A stretch of 64,000 bases of DNA from Pomacea canaliculata (GCF_003073045.1 NC_037595.1:8049509-8113508), one strand, 5' to 3'. Numbered from the stretch's first letter, positions 1 through 11,836 are shown. Program-made: numbers and translations. The notes: generated by a model from the letters alone, not told the origin.

Positions 1-299
1 TTTGTTCGAACTAACAAAACAATCTTTCTTTTGCTATATATCAACAAAACAACCTATCAACACAAACTTAATTGAAACAAAGACCGGCTGGCCATCCCTG
101 TATGGCGTGGCACACCTCAGGCTGTTGACACTAACAGCCCCAGTGATAGCCGTCTTTACCACCTCACCCAGACACCCAGACTCTACAGATTTTCTGGAAA
201 AGCGTCGTGCGGGAAACCTCATTAGCAACAAGTGAAGAGGGCCGGATGTTATTTGTGTAGTTTCTTGAGCAAAGGACATAAGGTGACGTCAAAATATTA
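1..299. repeat. Dispersed repeat R1, first copy, with CRE-like site
   Basis: Bases 1-150 are one of four copies of a dispersed repeat (R1). The others lie at about 1342-1476, 3163-3325 and 4513-4634. All copies share the core ATCCCTGTATGGCG and a run reading CTGTTGACACTAACA. After this copy comes a stretch (about 160-299) ending in the palindrome TGACGTCA, which recurs near 3432-3439. Minus-strand frames through R1 are open for about 40 codons in several copies, so R1 may derive from an exon of the BTB gene broken up in this region. I do not recognise the peptide. Confidence 0.5.
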
Positions 300-415
300 A
301 ACACATGTCGCCTAAGTCGTCCTCCACTTCGAATCGACTGGCGGAAGACGTCTTTTTCCTGCATTGAGCGGGGTTATTCATAATTTTGCTTTGAGCAAAA
401 CTTCGTCTTTTTTCA
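300..415 (-). pseudogene. Fragment of BTB-gene exon (copy 0)
   Basis: The minus strand matches the segment that precedes the BTB fold in the copy at 1477-1790. Both encode a K-K-T-S-S-A-S-R-[YF]-E-V stretch followed by D-D-L. Here the similarity stops before the BTB core, so this is only the linker end of a duplicated exon. It is a broken copy with no sign of a complete gene around it. Confidence 0.45.
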
Positions 416-877
416 AAACGTTTTGAGCTACAAAATCAGTAATGGAGTAGGTTAACTCAACTCCACTGCCATTCGCATCGGAAAAATCAAGAATATGTCG
501 AAAAACAACTACTGAACTGTCCTAAAAACCACTTTGATGTGTCGTCCGACTCTTGTTCAACGAAGCGCAAGTAGTTGAGTCAAGCACGGACTCAAGCCAG
601 GACTTATCGACAGTTACGAGAGATAGGAAAGAAGATCTGCTGAAGTACGAAGGGGTGAGCGAGGCGATGTTGATGTTGATAGGAGCTGTCGAACAACAGG
701 CACTCGTGGTTAGAAAACGGGGAGTGAATAATTCGTTTGCGATATAGTCAGTGAGCACCATCTTGGCTATCATTGTCTCAAAAATTGTCTCAATTAAAAT
801 TTATTGTGGTTGAACACGGCGGTAGCCTTGTGTGGACCTCCTATGGCCCGCTCCAACGAGCGTGATGTCCAAAAGAA
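416..877. other. Non-coding stretch, no recognised gene
   Basis: I see no convincing coding region, repeat boundary or splice-bounded exon here. Short open frames on both strands (for example 553-747 plus) lack family signatures. Confidence 0.4.
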
Positions 878-1341
878 ATTCCCAAAGAAAAACCTGGAGA
901 GAAAAAAACAAAACTATTCTTTAGATAAATGCAAATTCACTCTCAACTATTTTAAACCATGTTCATGAAGTATACACAAATATATCACACTCATCAGAAA
1001 GTTCCCATTCTTCAACATTAAACATAGGCTCACCAAAAATCATCTGAAATACACACTCACTGAAAAATCAACAAAGATTCACACTCACCTCAACAGGTTC
1101 AATGCTAACAACAGTACAAACAAGTCTGGTAACTTCAAGTCGGTTCAGGACTGTACAACACAATACAAATCTGGTCAGGATTTGTACAACACCACCAAGT
1201 CCGTTAATACTGGTTACAAAACAAAAACCGTCCGCTCTGGACGCACTGACAACACCAAAGAGACTGTCCCTTCTCCCCGCTCCCGTCAAGGAAAAACCCC
1301 AATCACACCACACACATCCAAAACACTGCCACACTCTTTCC
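878..1341. repeat. Dispersed repeat R2, copy 1
   Basis: This block of about 460 bases runs from AACCTGGAGAGAAAA to the start of an R1 copy. It recurs at 2575-3162, where an inner stretch of about 150 bases is itself duplicated in tandem (near 2716-2866 and 2865-2960). A short piece occurs again at 4287-4335. It always abuts R1 on its right, so R2 plus R1 move or duplicate as one unit. No coding evidence. Confidence 0.6.
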
Positions 1342-1476
1342 TTTGTTCGAACTAAGAACAAAACAATCTTTTGCTCTATATCAACAAAACAACCTATAAA
1401 CACAAACTTAATTGCAACAAAGACCAGCCGGCCATCCCTATATGGCGCGGCACGCCCCAGGCTGTTGACACTAACA

Positions 1477-1790
1477 TCTGGGATAAATCTGGTCCAGCAG
1501 TTCCACTATTGAGGAATATTTCTTCCCTGGAAGAGGAATTTCGCTTAATTCTTCTTCTCTGAAGTCGTTGGTAAACATTTTATGAAAAACTGGCATCATC
1601 AGCAAACCTTTGTTTACGTTCAGTTTACTGTCATCTACCACAAGGGTAATGTCAGCAAAGTCGTCATAACATATGTCGGCTAAGTCGTCAGCCACTTCGT
1701 ATCGACTGGCTGAAGAGGTCTTTTTCCTCCTTTGAGCGGCGGTATTCGTAATTTTGCTTTGGACAGCACTGGACAGGATCGACGAATTCC
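1477..1790 (-). pseudogene. BTB/POZ domain fragment (copy 1, best preserved)
   Basis: The minus strand encodes the N-terminal half of a BTB/POZ domain. The linker T-S-S-A-S-R-Y-E-V is followed by DFADITLVV, then VFHKMFTNDFRE, then IPLPGKKYSSIVELLDQIYP. In animal bath-type proteins (BTB, often with MATH) this forms the dimerisation fold and can recruit Cullin-3. Two residues usual in the loop before VFHKM (S-P) are partly missing. At its C-terminal end the domain runs straight into an R1 repeat at about 1476 and stops, so the second half is absent. It is probably a recombination-truncated copy and not a working gene. Confidence 0.7.
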
Positions 1791-1953
1791 TCGCAGACGT
1801 TGTAACAAAGACAACAATTAAAATTTTAAAAATGGTATAATTTGAAATCCATAAAAAGGAAACACAACACAAAACAATTCCTAATACCCCAACCCCACAG
1901 TTCGAACACACGTTTCTTCCAAAGTTTCAAAAGTATTCAATATCTTCTTGCAC

Positions 1954-2165
1954 AGTTCCTCTCAAAGTCTCACTTGAAACAGCACAATGTTTCCGCATCT
2001 AACATACACCATATATCCACGTGAAAAGTACACAAAGTTTCCACTTTTTGAAGTTATATCCAACTCAGCGCTGGTCAGGAACCCCAGGCGGATAAGACGA
2101 GTAGACGAAGAACAATCAACCAAAAGTAAAATAAAACACAAAAGAAATCCAAAAGAAAATCGATA
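1954..2165. repeat. Dispersed repeat R4, copy 1
   Basis: This block of about 210 bases contains CATACACCATATATCCAC and GGAACCCCAGGCGGATAAG. It recurs at about 4086-4290 and about 4336-4505. Each copy lies beside a BTB fragment, so it is probably intron or flank of the same duplicated gene. Confidence 0.55.
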
Positions 2166-2246
2166 TGCAGAGATAATTCGTTTTGAAACTGGAATTCACA
2201 TGTAACAAATGAATCTGCACGTTAAAACATGGAACATCAAACTCAC

Positions 2247-2465
2247 CTTTGAAGCCAGATTCCATGTTTGGATAGATGTGGTCCAACATTTCAATTATCG
2301 TCGAATATTTCTTCCCTGGAAGAGGAATTTCGCTTAATTCTTTTTCTCTGAAGTCTTTGGTAAATATTTTGAAAAACTGGCGAATGTATCATCAGCAAAC
2401 CTTTATTCACATGCAGTTTTCTATCCTCTACCACAAGGGTAATTTCGGCAAAGTCGTGTTAACGA
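2247..2465 (-). pseudogene. BTB/POZ exon with intact splice donor (copy 2)
   Basis: The minus strand reads DFAEITLVVEDRKLHVNKG and later FREKELSEIPLPGKKYST, then LDHIYPNMESGFK. It ends at a consensus donor, AAAG|GTGAGT, at 2247/2246. This shows the natural 3' end of the BTB exon that is missing in copy 1. One base is lost between the two halves (near 2360-2375, in the segment equivalent to VFHKMFT), so the frame shifts. This may be a real lesion or a sequencing error. Confidence 0.65.
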
Positions 2466-2573
2466 TTCCCGATTCAGGCGAATCTAGTTAGATTCCTATT
2501 TTTGTTAAATTCTCTTTGTTGTCAGGGAAGAGCAGTCGCGCGAGCGCTGACGCGGCTCCGCGCGACTCATTCC
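2460..2573. repeat. Dispersed repeat R5 with GC-rich hairpin
   Basis: A repeat of about 114 bases recurs at 4786-4901. It opens with GATTC-rich short palindromes, including GAATCTAGTTAGATTC. It ends in a hairpin with arms GTCGCGCG (2535-2542) and CGCGCGAC (2559-2566) around a 16-base loop. The second copy has one mismatch in the stem. Such compact structured ends are common in non-autonomous DNA elements, but no target-site duplication is clear. Confidence 0.5.
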
Positions 2574-2574
2574 C

Positions 2575-3325
2575 AAAATCCCAAAGAAAAACCTGGAGAG
2601 AAAAAACAAAACCATTCTTTAGATAAATGCAAATTCACTCTCAACTATTTTAAACCATGTTCATGAAGTATACACAAATATATCACACTCATCAGAAATT
2701 TCCCATTCTTCAACATTAAACAAAGGCTCACTAAAAATCATCAGAAATACACACTCACTGAAAAATCAACAAAGATTCACACTCACCTCAACAGGTTCAA
2801 TGCTAACAAAAGTACAAACAAGTCTGGTAACTTCAAGTCGGTTCAGGACTGTACAACACATCATCTGAAATACACACTCACTGAAAAATCAACAAAGATT
2901 CACACTCACCTCAACAGGTTCAATGCTAACAAAAGTACAAACAAGTATGGCACTTCAAGTCGGTTCAGGACTTGTACCACACAATACAAATCTGGTCAGG
3001 ATTTGTACAACAACACCAAGTCCGTCAAGACTGGTCACAAACAAAAACCGTCCGCTCTGGACGCACTGACAACACCAAAGAAACTGTCCCCTCTCCCCGC
3101 TCCCGTCAAGGAAAAACCCCAATCAAACCACACACACCCAAAACACTGCCACACTCCTTCCTTTGTTCGAACTAACAACAAAACAATCTTTCTTTTGCTC
3201 TATCAACAAAACAACCTATCAACACAAACTTAATTGAAACAAACAAACAAAGACCGGCCGGCCATCCCTGTATGGCGCGGCACGCCTCAGGCTGTTGACA
3301 CTAACAGCCCCAGTGATAGCTGCCG
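2575..3325. repeat. Dispersed repeats R2 (copy 2) and R1 (copy 3)
   Basis: R2 at 2575-3162 contains an internal tandem duplication of about 150 bases. It is followed directly by R1 at 3163-3325. The order R2-R1 is the same as at 878-1476, so the two blocks were duplicated together. No gene seen. Confidence 0.55.
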
Positions 3326-3879
3326 CTACTCTACAGGTTAGCTCGAAAAGCGTCGTGCGGGAAACCTCATCAGCAACATGTGAAGTGGGCTGGATGTTAT
3401 TTGTGTAGTTTCTTGAGCAAATGACATAAGGTGACGTCAAAATAAGGTGACGACAAAAAGGAATAGAGCAGACGACAGCGGTTCAGAGAGGGAGCACTGA
3501 CAGCTCAGCCGTGGCCATTGTTCTAGTCCCTACATTAAAGTGTTGCGCATCTGCTGAAGCTTCCTCCTTTTATTTGAGTTCCAAAGCGAACACCACGAAT
3601 ATATTCCCTGGGATCGACACACAAGATCCAAAGCGGACACCACACACTTTCAGTCCGCCTCTCTTCACTGGTCTCAGCCGTCTCTGTATCCACACGAACA
3701 GTAAGACCGCTTCTCGGTTTTTCCGCCCGTCCTCTCTCCCAAAAATCTTCTCCGTCGTCTCGGCGGTTTGGCTGGGGATTCCACACTCCCAGTGAGTCCC
3801 TCTGTAGTTCCTTGACTGGGCAAACAACTAGTTTACTTATTCCTCTTAAAACGTTACAGTGATCCAGAAGTTCTATTAC
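3326..3879. other. Non-coding stretch between BTB fragments
   Basis: This contains a TGACGTCA palindrome near 3432-3439 and no recognised gene. Open frames on the minus strand at 3535-3827 are arginine- and glutamate-rich but have no splice context or family signature. Confidence 0.35.
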
Positions 3880-3990
3880 TGTTTCATACTTCTTCCCTGG
3901 AAGATGAAATTTCGCCTAATTCTTTTTCTCTGAAGTCGTTGGTAAACATTTTATGAAAAAGTGGCGAAGCTTTATTCACATGAAGACAAC
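3880..3990 (-). pseudogene. BTB/POZ domain fragment (copy 3)
   Basis: The minus strand encodes HVNKAS-PLFHKMFTNDFRE-KEL and then decays where copies 1 and 2 have IPLPGKKYS. Only about 35 residues remain. It is a truncated and degenerate relative of the copies at 1477-1790 and 2247-2465. Confidence 0.6.
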
Positions 3991-4085
3991 GATTAAAATT
4001 TTTAAAATAATATAATTTGAAATCCATAGAAAAAAACACAAAACAATTCCTAATTTCCCAACCCCACAGTCCTCTTGCCGTCAGT

Positions 4086-4901
4086 ACAGTTCCTCTCAAA
4101 GTCTCACTTGAAACAGCACAAAGTTTTCACTTCTAACATACACCATATATCCACATGAAAAGAATACAAAGTTTCCACTTCTTGAAGTTATATCCAGCTC
4201 AGCTCTGGTCAGGAACCCCGGGCGGTTACGAAGAATAGGAACAAACAGAAGAGAAAAACACAAACCACAAAAGAAATCCAAAAGAAAAAACCTGGAGAGA
4301 AAAAACAAAACCATTCCTTAGATAAATGCAAATTCACTTCTAACATACACCATATATCCACATGAAAAGTACACAAAGTTTCCACTTCCTAAAGTTATAT
4401 CCAACTCAGTGCTGCTCAGGAACCCCAGGCGGATAAGACGAGTAGACGAAGAACAATCAACCAAAAGTAAAATAAAACACAAAAGAAATCCAAAAGAAAA
4501 TCCCAAAGAAAACTTAACAACACAAACTTAATTGAAACAAAGACCCGCCGGCCATCCCTGTATGGCGCGGCACGCCTCAGGCTGTTGACACTAACAGCCC
4601 CAGTGATAGCTGTCTTTACCACCTCACCCAGACAATTACTTTTACTAATTAAAAAAAAATTTTTTAAATACATCTCAGCAGGTTTGTGACAAATAGCCCC
4701 CCACCAAAACCAACCTGCGGCTTGGTTAAACTCTATGGAGGAAACCAGCTAAGGTAATCAGCCCCCACATTTTCCTTTCCAGTAATAACGATTCGCGATT
4801 CAGGCGAATCTAGTTAGATTCCTATTTTTGTTAATTCTCTTTGTTGTTAGGGAAGAGCAGTCACGCGAGCGCTGACGTGGCTCCGCGCGACTCATTCCTT
4901 T
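4086..4901. repeat. Cluster of R4, R4, R1 and R5 repeat copies
   Basis: R4 copies lie at about 4086-4290 and 4336-4505. A partial R1 follows at 4513-4634, and R5 at 4786-4901. This is the right edge of the repeat mosaic; no coding region is supported. Confidence 0.5.
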
Positions 4902-5029
4902 ACGTCATGTATGAAGTTGACGTAACGTGAATACGAAATTGTTATTTTTTAAGAAATGGTATTTTATATTAAAGAGGTACATATGTTTCCTCAAATTCCG
5001 ATGAAAAATAAATACATGCATTGTAAAAA

Positions 5030-6228
5030 CAGCAACAGACCATTCATACAACCACTCTTTTCCTCTTCTTTATCTTCTTGCACTGCATGCTGACTCCCAG
5101 AACGTTCTGTTGTCTCTCTCTCTCGCTCTCAAACACACACACACACAAAATGAGTACAATAAAATTTCTTTGTATCATTTCTTTATTTAAAACGATGAAA
5201 ATCAAATCAAATAAATGATTTTTAAAATCCATTTGTGACCTTTGTCTTATCTAGACTGGGAAGCTTAGCCATAGCAAGGAAATCCACAGGCTGATAGGTA
5301 CTACCCGCAAAAGGTTTCCAAGACAAGAATCATCCCACTCCTCGCCCTGTCCTTCTATGACTTACCCTGTCCTTCTATTTCTGATCATGAAAACATCAGT
5401 GAGTTTTTCTGATACGGGGTGGAGGGGTGCTGGGCAGAACGGACATGTTGATATATCTGAACATTAATGTCCGTGTTCACATTACTTGACTAAAGTCTCG
5501 TCCCTGTCTACCTGTCCTTTGCCAAGCCAGAGATGTACAAAACGACTTATCTCCCGCTTACAAAACCAAAATGCGGGAAGTGTAAGGCGTTCTACCCTGG
5601 TCAGCGGACAGAATCTCGTGGTAGTAAGCGCCTGCACTCTTTGAATGCAAAAGTAAAACAATAATACCAGTCTAGCTTAAGACAGAAGACACCCCCAGAG
5701 TTAAAAGACAAAGATGGCGTAGAAAACATGCCGTTAAAAGCCCACTCAACTGTCAACAGTTTTGCACGGACATTTTGTTTGACATCAGCAGTTCCGTGTA
5801 ACAGAAGTAATATTCTCTTAAATTGATGGGTCAAAGGTCAGCAGATATGTTTAGCAACAAAAGTAAAGTCATCATAAGCAGCAGGAAATCGTCAGCATCT
5901 GCCTTTTAGTGCTTTGCTTTAAAGTTTGGTGGCCACAACAAGCACGGATTGACTCATGGTGCGTTTTGGAATGGTATGCACAAATTCAAAGTTAAAGGAG
6001 TGTGTGGAACTCTTTTTCCTTTTGTCTTAATAGGAATGTGGGCTGGAATGTTTACTGGTTTATACCAGAATGGTACGGAGACTTTTATTCTCATTGTTAG
6101 AATACCGAGTGCCTTTTGGTCAGCATGGCAATAAAAATCTTTTTTTGAAAGCGACATGGGTCTTATGTTTTACAAATGTTGCAAAATGCATGTTTTCTAC
6201 ATTTTTCTCTCTTAACTCTACTTGAATA
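5030..6228. other. 3' flank of RING gene A (duplicated in units B and C)
   Basis: No coding region is supported, but the sequence is paralogous to about 28850-29950 and 39300-40350. A shared landmark is AGCTTAAGACAGA (near 5675, 29476 and 39842). It marks the downstream part of a tandemly duplicated unit of about 10 kb whose gene lies just upstream on the minus strand. Confidence 0.6.
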
Positions 6229-6798
6229 AGGGACGTAGCTCAGTAAATTTGCTAAAACTTAATTAAGTTTCAAAGATGCAAAGTTTGCATTTGATCAGTA
6301 AGATGATTAAGAGCTGAAATTTTCGTCGATTCTCTCATGGTTTTATCCTCCTTTCTACTCTCTACCTCTCCTTTTCTTTATCTAAGCTAAAGATCCCCAA
6401 ATGATCTTCAGGGAAAAAGAACACTTGTTTTTGTCGAGAAAACCAACAGGGCAATCGTGTGCCTTGTTGCTGGTTTGTCTCCCTTGGTTAGTAGTTTACA
6501 GCCACTGTGAGAAATTGGATTTTTCTTGGCATGAAAGATTTGAGAAACAGGTCCATCAGTGGGATCAACTCTTTCTCGAAAGATCTGATCAGATATGTTG
6601 TTGCTCAACGCGCGCATTCATTCACTTTGGGGGCAGACAATAGCTGAGGCAAGAGAGGTCGTGGGGCATCACCAGCTTTCTTGGTCCTGATTTCCTGCCA
6701 TCATGGGTTTTGCCGGATCTCAGCCGAGGGATGAGGTCCACCTGGCTGGTGTCTGTTTACCGCCTTTATCTAAACCGAATGACATGAGCTACGTCCCT
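6229..6798. mobile_element. Tc1/mariner-type MITE (TA target site)
   Basis: The terminal inverted repeats are AGGGACGTAGCTCA at the left and TGAGCTACGTCCCT at the right, perfect over 14 bases. They are flanked by TA at 6227-6228 and 6799-6800. The element is 570 bp with no transposase frame, so it is non-autonomous. A second copy with decayed ends sits at about 40347-40877, in the equivalent flank of gene C. Flanking sequence is also alike, so the insertion predates the A/C duplication. Confidence 0.75.
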
Positions 6799-6871
6799 TA
6801 AAGTTATATTAAACAATTTATTAAATCCAATCACTTGATTAAATATACTACACAAAATTATTAATAATATT

Positions 6872-7401
6872 CAGGGCTTCTGCTAAGGCTAAATTCTTTG
6901 GGGTCCCAGGGACCCCTTCAGATTTCTAAGGGGTCCCAGGCTAACTCTAAGGGGCCCCTTCACAATGTGAAAAAAACCCACCAAATCAACTACTTTGTTC
7001 AACTGCCTTTCAGGCACACAAAGCACTGTAATGTCTAGTCAGAAACGGCGAGATTTCTGTGCCATGAAGAGTGTGCAAGCATCTGTGATGAGCTTATGCT
7101 CACTGTACTTGGGGTGCTCACTTTCTTTCCGTTTCTGAGACGATGATTCTAACCTCGCTGTCAACATCTTGGAACTCTTCCCAGTAAAGAAAAAAACTCA
7201 GTGCAAGGGAAGTGACTCTCACCTTGTAGCAGACGACAATAGATTGGGCTACGACGTCAGACACTACACTTACCAAATTTTGTATCTGTTCTTCGCCCAG
7301 ATTTGAAGGGGTCCCCTGGGACCCCATTGACGAAAATTGAAGGGGTCCTCCGAACTTTTAATGCGTACTGTACGCAATTTTTTGCGTAAGCAGAAGCCCT
7401 G
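6872..7401. mobile_element. MITE with CAGGGCTTCTGC termini (long copy)
   Basis: This 530-bp element is bounded by CAGGGCTTCTGC and GCAGAAGCCCTG and flanked by ATATT on both sides (6867-6871, 7402-7406). Inside are repeated GGGGTCCC/GGGACCCC palindromes. There is no transposase. A 175-bp relative lies at 40496-40670. The DNA-transposon superfamily is not resolved; the CAGGG termini and 5-6 base target duplications do not settle it. Confidence 0.75.
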
Positions 7402-7543
7402 ATATTAATGATGGTAATATTTATTAGTTTAGTTTTACATTGGTATTAAATCGTTAGTGATCACACAATTGAACAAAATGTTCGAGAGTATGATATAAAA
7501 CCGAAAAAGCGACAAATGACAGAAAAGATGGTTTTTTTCCCCA

Positions 7544-10500
7544 TCACGAGAGAAGCACGTGGCTGGATGTTATCACTTTCTTCAAACATCTGGGGCATAT
7601 TCCCTGGCCATGGTAGCAGTAAGAGCACAGCAGATGCCCACACGGGATCAGGACCACGCTCCACGGTGAAGTGTGGCACTCGGGGCACAGCAGGCTCCGC
7701 CTCAGACGGTCCCCTTCTTCCAGCTTCCACGTGTATTCTGAAAAGAAGAGGAAAGAAAGGATGTATGAAGGGACGGCGTGGCTAACGGAAAAGGTATACT
7801 ACTCTTGCCCAAAAGAATGAAAGTACCTAAATAATGCAAAAAATGTTCAAAGAAAGAGAGAGAGGAGAAAAGCATAAAGAATAATACAAGGAGACAGACT
7901 CACCATGAAACAAATCTTCCTCGCATTGAGCGTACAGTACAGTTTGACGCATCTGTAGCCTCCCTTGCTGTAAGGTATCAGAAATGGCTTTAAGATATAA
8001 TGACATCATAATTATATTTTCTGATAGAGGCACAAAAATAGTGATGTCTAGCATTCGCAATGCCCACGAGTTTATACAATAATTATTATAATGTATAACC
8101 GAAGAGAAGCATACTCTTAATCACATGTACTATCGAGAGGAAGACATAACGACTGTGAAAGACAAGAACAGAGTTTAACTTCTTACCGTCGCCGGCCGAC
8201 TGCGAGCTCCGCCATGACTACACGAGTCGGGTGCGCCGTAGTCACGTGACAGACACCCGCTTACATCATTATAACGGGTCACTGCACGACAGAAGCAAAG
8301 ATCAGTTTTGTGTCTCATGCATGAAACGTGAATACTGTGGATTTTTCTAAAACGCATGATCGAGGAAATTATTTTTAAAAATCACATTAAACCAATATTG
8401 AGTAAATAATAAAAATGTACCAAACATTAGTGTCAATCTCTGAGCACTGATCCATTTACATGATAAACATTATGAACCGTGAGATAGATAACAAAAGCCA
8501 GAATAAAGCGCGTGACTAGATGTTTTCAGAACAAATTCCTGTTAAATGACTAGTGTCTGCTGACGACATATCACTCGCGGGTGAGAGTTCCAACAAGTTG
8601 ATGATAAAGGAGTGAAAAAGCGTTCACGGAAGGCTTTTGTCCTAATTCTTAGAATGGAAAGGAGGCTACTGTCTGCAGAAGTAGGGAGGGACCTGCTGGG
8701 AGGGCAGTTAGGTGGTCAGAGAAATAGGAATAACTTACAGTGGAGATCTTCTTCACATTGGATAGGAATCTTCTCCTGTAAAATAAATTAATAAATAAAG
8801 TTGACATGGAAACAGACACGCAGAAGTACAGATACACGCGCACGCGAGCTCGCACAGACATACGCCTACAGAGGATAGAAAACAATGCACATGAAATAAG
8901 CCACTGCATTAAAGTCATAATTATTCAGCATGGAAATAGCAACAAATAAAACCTGGATGTTGCCTGCGGTATAAATAATGAAATGCACAATCTTTGCTTT
9001 GCAGTTAGCTATGCTGTACTACTAAGTATTTATGTACAATAAGACATAAAGAAAGTTATAATATTTTTTTTCTTCTTACTTGATTTATTTCAGTGGGGTC
9101 GTTATCTTGCACGTCTTCCACATTTATTTCCCATCCTGTTTCCTATTTGTAAACATAATAATATTTTTTTTTAATTTCTTGTCACAGTGTATTACAGCAA
9201 GACAAATAACAGCAACAAAGCTCATACAAAACTAAGAAATAACACGCAGATATATACAACCTCTATTTCACTCCTATCATTCTCCTACACTGCATCCAAT
9301 GCACATATGAAAGTATCATTACATGAAGTAAAATGCCACTGTCAATGCTCATTCCACAGTTTCTTATACAAGGTCTCCAGTGTCAAAAGTGGGGTCCATA
9401 CCTTTACACCTAATCCACTGTATCACGCAAGCAACCACATATATACAGAAACAGACACACGGAAGGTAGGTAAGGTTAAAGAGAGTGAGACCATTGCAGG
9501 AGTACAGAAAGAGGGGGTCCATACATTCCTTGAGGCACACTTTCCTGGAGCTCTCCATGACTATATGTCTGATATCCATTCAAGCCTAGAGATGGATGTA
9601 AAGGACTATAACATTTTTGTTTGTAGAAATTCCTACCATCACTGGAAACTTGCAGGTGTTTCCTTGGTTACTGAGATCACCTTTCGGTGCCTCAGCTTGA
9701 CCCGCTGGCCTACCATATTCGTCTGTACAGGTGGGTGTCACTGTATCTTCGCACTGGGTTGGATATTTTAGTAATGTATCCTGAAGAAATAGAAAACAAC
9801 ATTACAACTTTCATTCTTGTAAACTTTTATTTAAATGTTAAATCAGTTATTGCTTCTAAATCTGTTTTACGTGACTATTATGTCTGATTATTTTAGAACA
9901 TTGTGCTTGGAACCATTTTCTGTTATATTTAGAAGGCAATTTATTATTTATTCATTCTTTGTTCTCTTTGACTTTTTTCATCTGCAACATTTCTACGAGA
10001 TAGTTTGTGATGTGGGTATATGAAGGACCTGTTCGCCGGATGGGAACCTTCCGCGATGCTGGGTGTTTGGAAATGAACAGAACGGGTAGAGAAAGCCATA
10101 GTGATGCTCGTATGTGTACAGTGATATCGCCATCAAGGCATCTACATAGGACTTGCACAGTTCATGACACCGAGAATTGGAACCTGTTTCTAGAAACATG
10201 GTTGTGATCACATTCTAATTAGTGTTTCTGGAGACATGGGATGGTGTAAAGCCATTAAATTTAACATAAGACTCCGCGAGGCTTGAAATTAACGGGTTAA
10301 ACTTAACAATACATACAGAGCGCTTCAAGAAACACATTAACACTTATTTAATTAACACTTTCGTTATACTTTCGAGGAGAAACGGTTGTCTCGAGATAAG
10401 TGTCAAAATCTTTTGAAGCGCCCTGTATTTTATTTACTGCATTGGGGTTGCCTTCTTCATTTCGTGTTATTTGGTCAGCGACATACACTTCGTCTTCCCC

Positions 10501-11836
10501 TTCAGCGATGTTATCATCGAACTGACGACCGTCATGATCACCATCAGCGATGTAATCATCGAACTGACGACCGTCGTGTGCCATTTGCCGGGATCCTTCC
10601 CCTAATATGGGATTCTCAGTGGCAGCCATATCGTCAAGGAAACTGCTTTCTCCACAAGGGGAGCTGACCGCAGGGATGCGTGGAACAGTGCCATAAGTTA
10701 TCCCTGCGTGTGGTGAACAAACGAATAAAATTTGCCATTAGCCATGTTTTCAAAGGAAAGGCATCTAACGACCTGTTGTCATATCCACCCACACATGTTC
10801 TCTCAAGCATACACACAACAGGGAGACAGCAACTCGTCACAAACAATGTCAGATTGGCGAGTGGATGCTAAGAGAGCAGTGCATGAGGGAGGTATAGGAT
10901 TGAATAACACAGAAGACCCTGTAACTCATTGTACTTACCTCTTGCATACACCACTCCAAACATCGTTGTTTGTTGATTTTCCCTTAAGGCCAAGGCCGGA
11001 ACAACACCTGCTATGATATTTATTGCAGAGTTTCCGTCGCATTGCAAGACGCGTTGCACAGTATTAATTAGCTGTTGTAATGTTTCTTCAGAAAATGAGT
11101 CAAATGTAATCAATCTAAACCGTTGATACAGCAAGGCGATAGTTTCTCTAGCCCTTGTCACCACTCTTGGAAAGTTACGTCCCCTTGCCGCCATCATGTT
11201 TGAGTCCTCGTTTTCTGCAAAAGCTGGAACAACAATGTCTGGTGAGCTTGTCTGGGAAGTCGATGCAGGTGCAGATATCCAAAGCTGACAAAATGTAAGG
11301 TTGGTTGTCATGGCAGTCCTTGCAAACGTGAACTTCCAGTTATCGGAGGTTCGAAACACCTGGGGAAACACTAGACCGATGCGATTCAGAAGACACGGGT
11401 AGCCGAGGGAGAGGGTAGCTGGAACGTTTCGAGTTTGAGGGCAGATTGGTGCGAAATAAATTGAAAAATTTAAATTTTGATTTGGTCCTTCTCTATCAAA
11501 TGATGGATAATTAGTAAACCTTACTAATCTGTTTTCCTGGTTTCCGTTGATTGCCGCGATAAATTCTTTGATAAAACGTGTTGCTGTGACAGATCCTGAT
11601 AGTAGTCGGAATAGGTAGATGAGAAATGAAAATCCTGGGAATCTGCCGTTTGGTTGAACATTCGTCTGTCTGGTCGTCATCTCTCTTGAGGTTTCTCTGT
11701 TTGTTCCACCAGAGTCCTCGTAACTGTTTTTATCTTTGTTGTCTTTATCCCTCTCTCGGGGTTTCTTCGTCTTCCTTTCTTTGTCCCGCGTTCTCTCATC
11801 ATCATGAGAATCGTTTGGGACTTGATAGGGATTCAT
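7544..11836 (-). CDS. RING gene A, probable E3 ubiquitin ligase, 8 coding exons
   Basis: Exons: 11836-10939, 10703-10438, 9780-9637, 9142-9080, 8775-8739, 8281-8187, 7967-7904, 7737-7544. All introns are GT-AG and the phases agree (1,0,0,0,1,0,1). The sum is 1761 nt, or 586 aa plus stop. Exon 1 (299 aa) starts MNPYQVPNDS and has a charged Lys/Arg/Asp stretch followed by an unrecognised region. Exon 2 repeats DGRQFDD twice. Exons 3-7 carry the modular motifs (YPTQCEDT, PIQCEEDL, YAQCEEDL). Exon 8 encodes a C3HC4 RING, residues 540-573: C-x2-C, C-x-H, C-x2-C, C-P-R-C, then the tail SSHVLLS. A RING of this type normally recruits an E2 for ubiquitin transfer. AATAAA lies at 7425-7420. Exon 2's donor (10438) is weaker and was chosen by homology with gene C. 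The family is not recognised. Confidence 0.78.

Noticed and set aside
9187-9771. 194-residue plus-strand frame
   Set aside because: It is antisense to exon 3 of gene A and intronic sequence, with no family signature.
10007-10211. Extra exon of gene A
   Set aside because: An ETGS... segment follows a TTTCTAG acceptor-like site, but the frame from that site meets a stop in phase 0 and no good donor follows.
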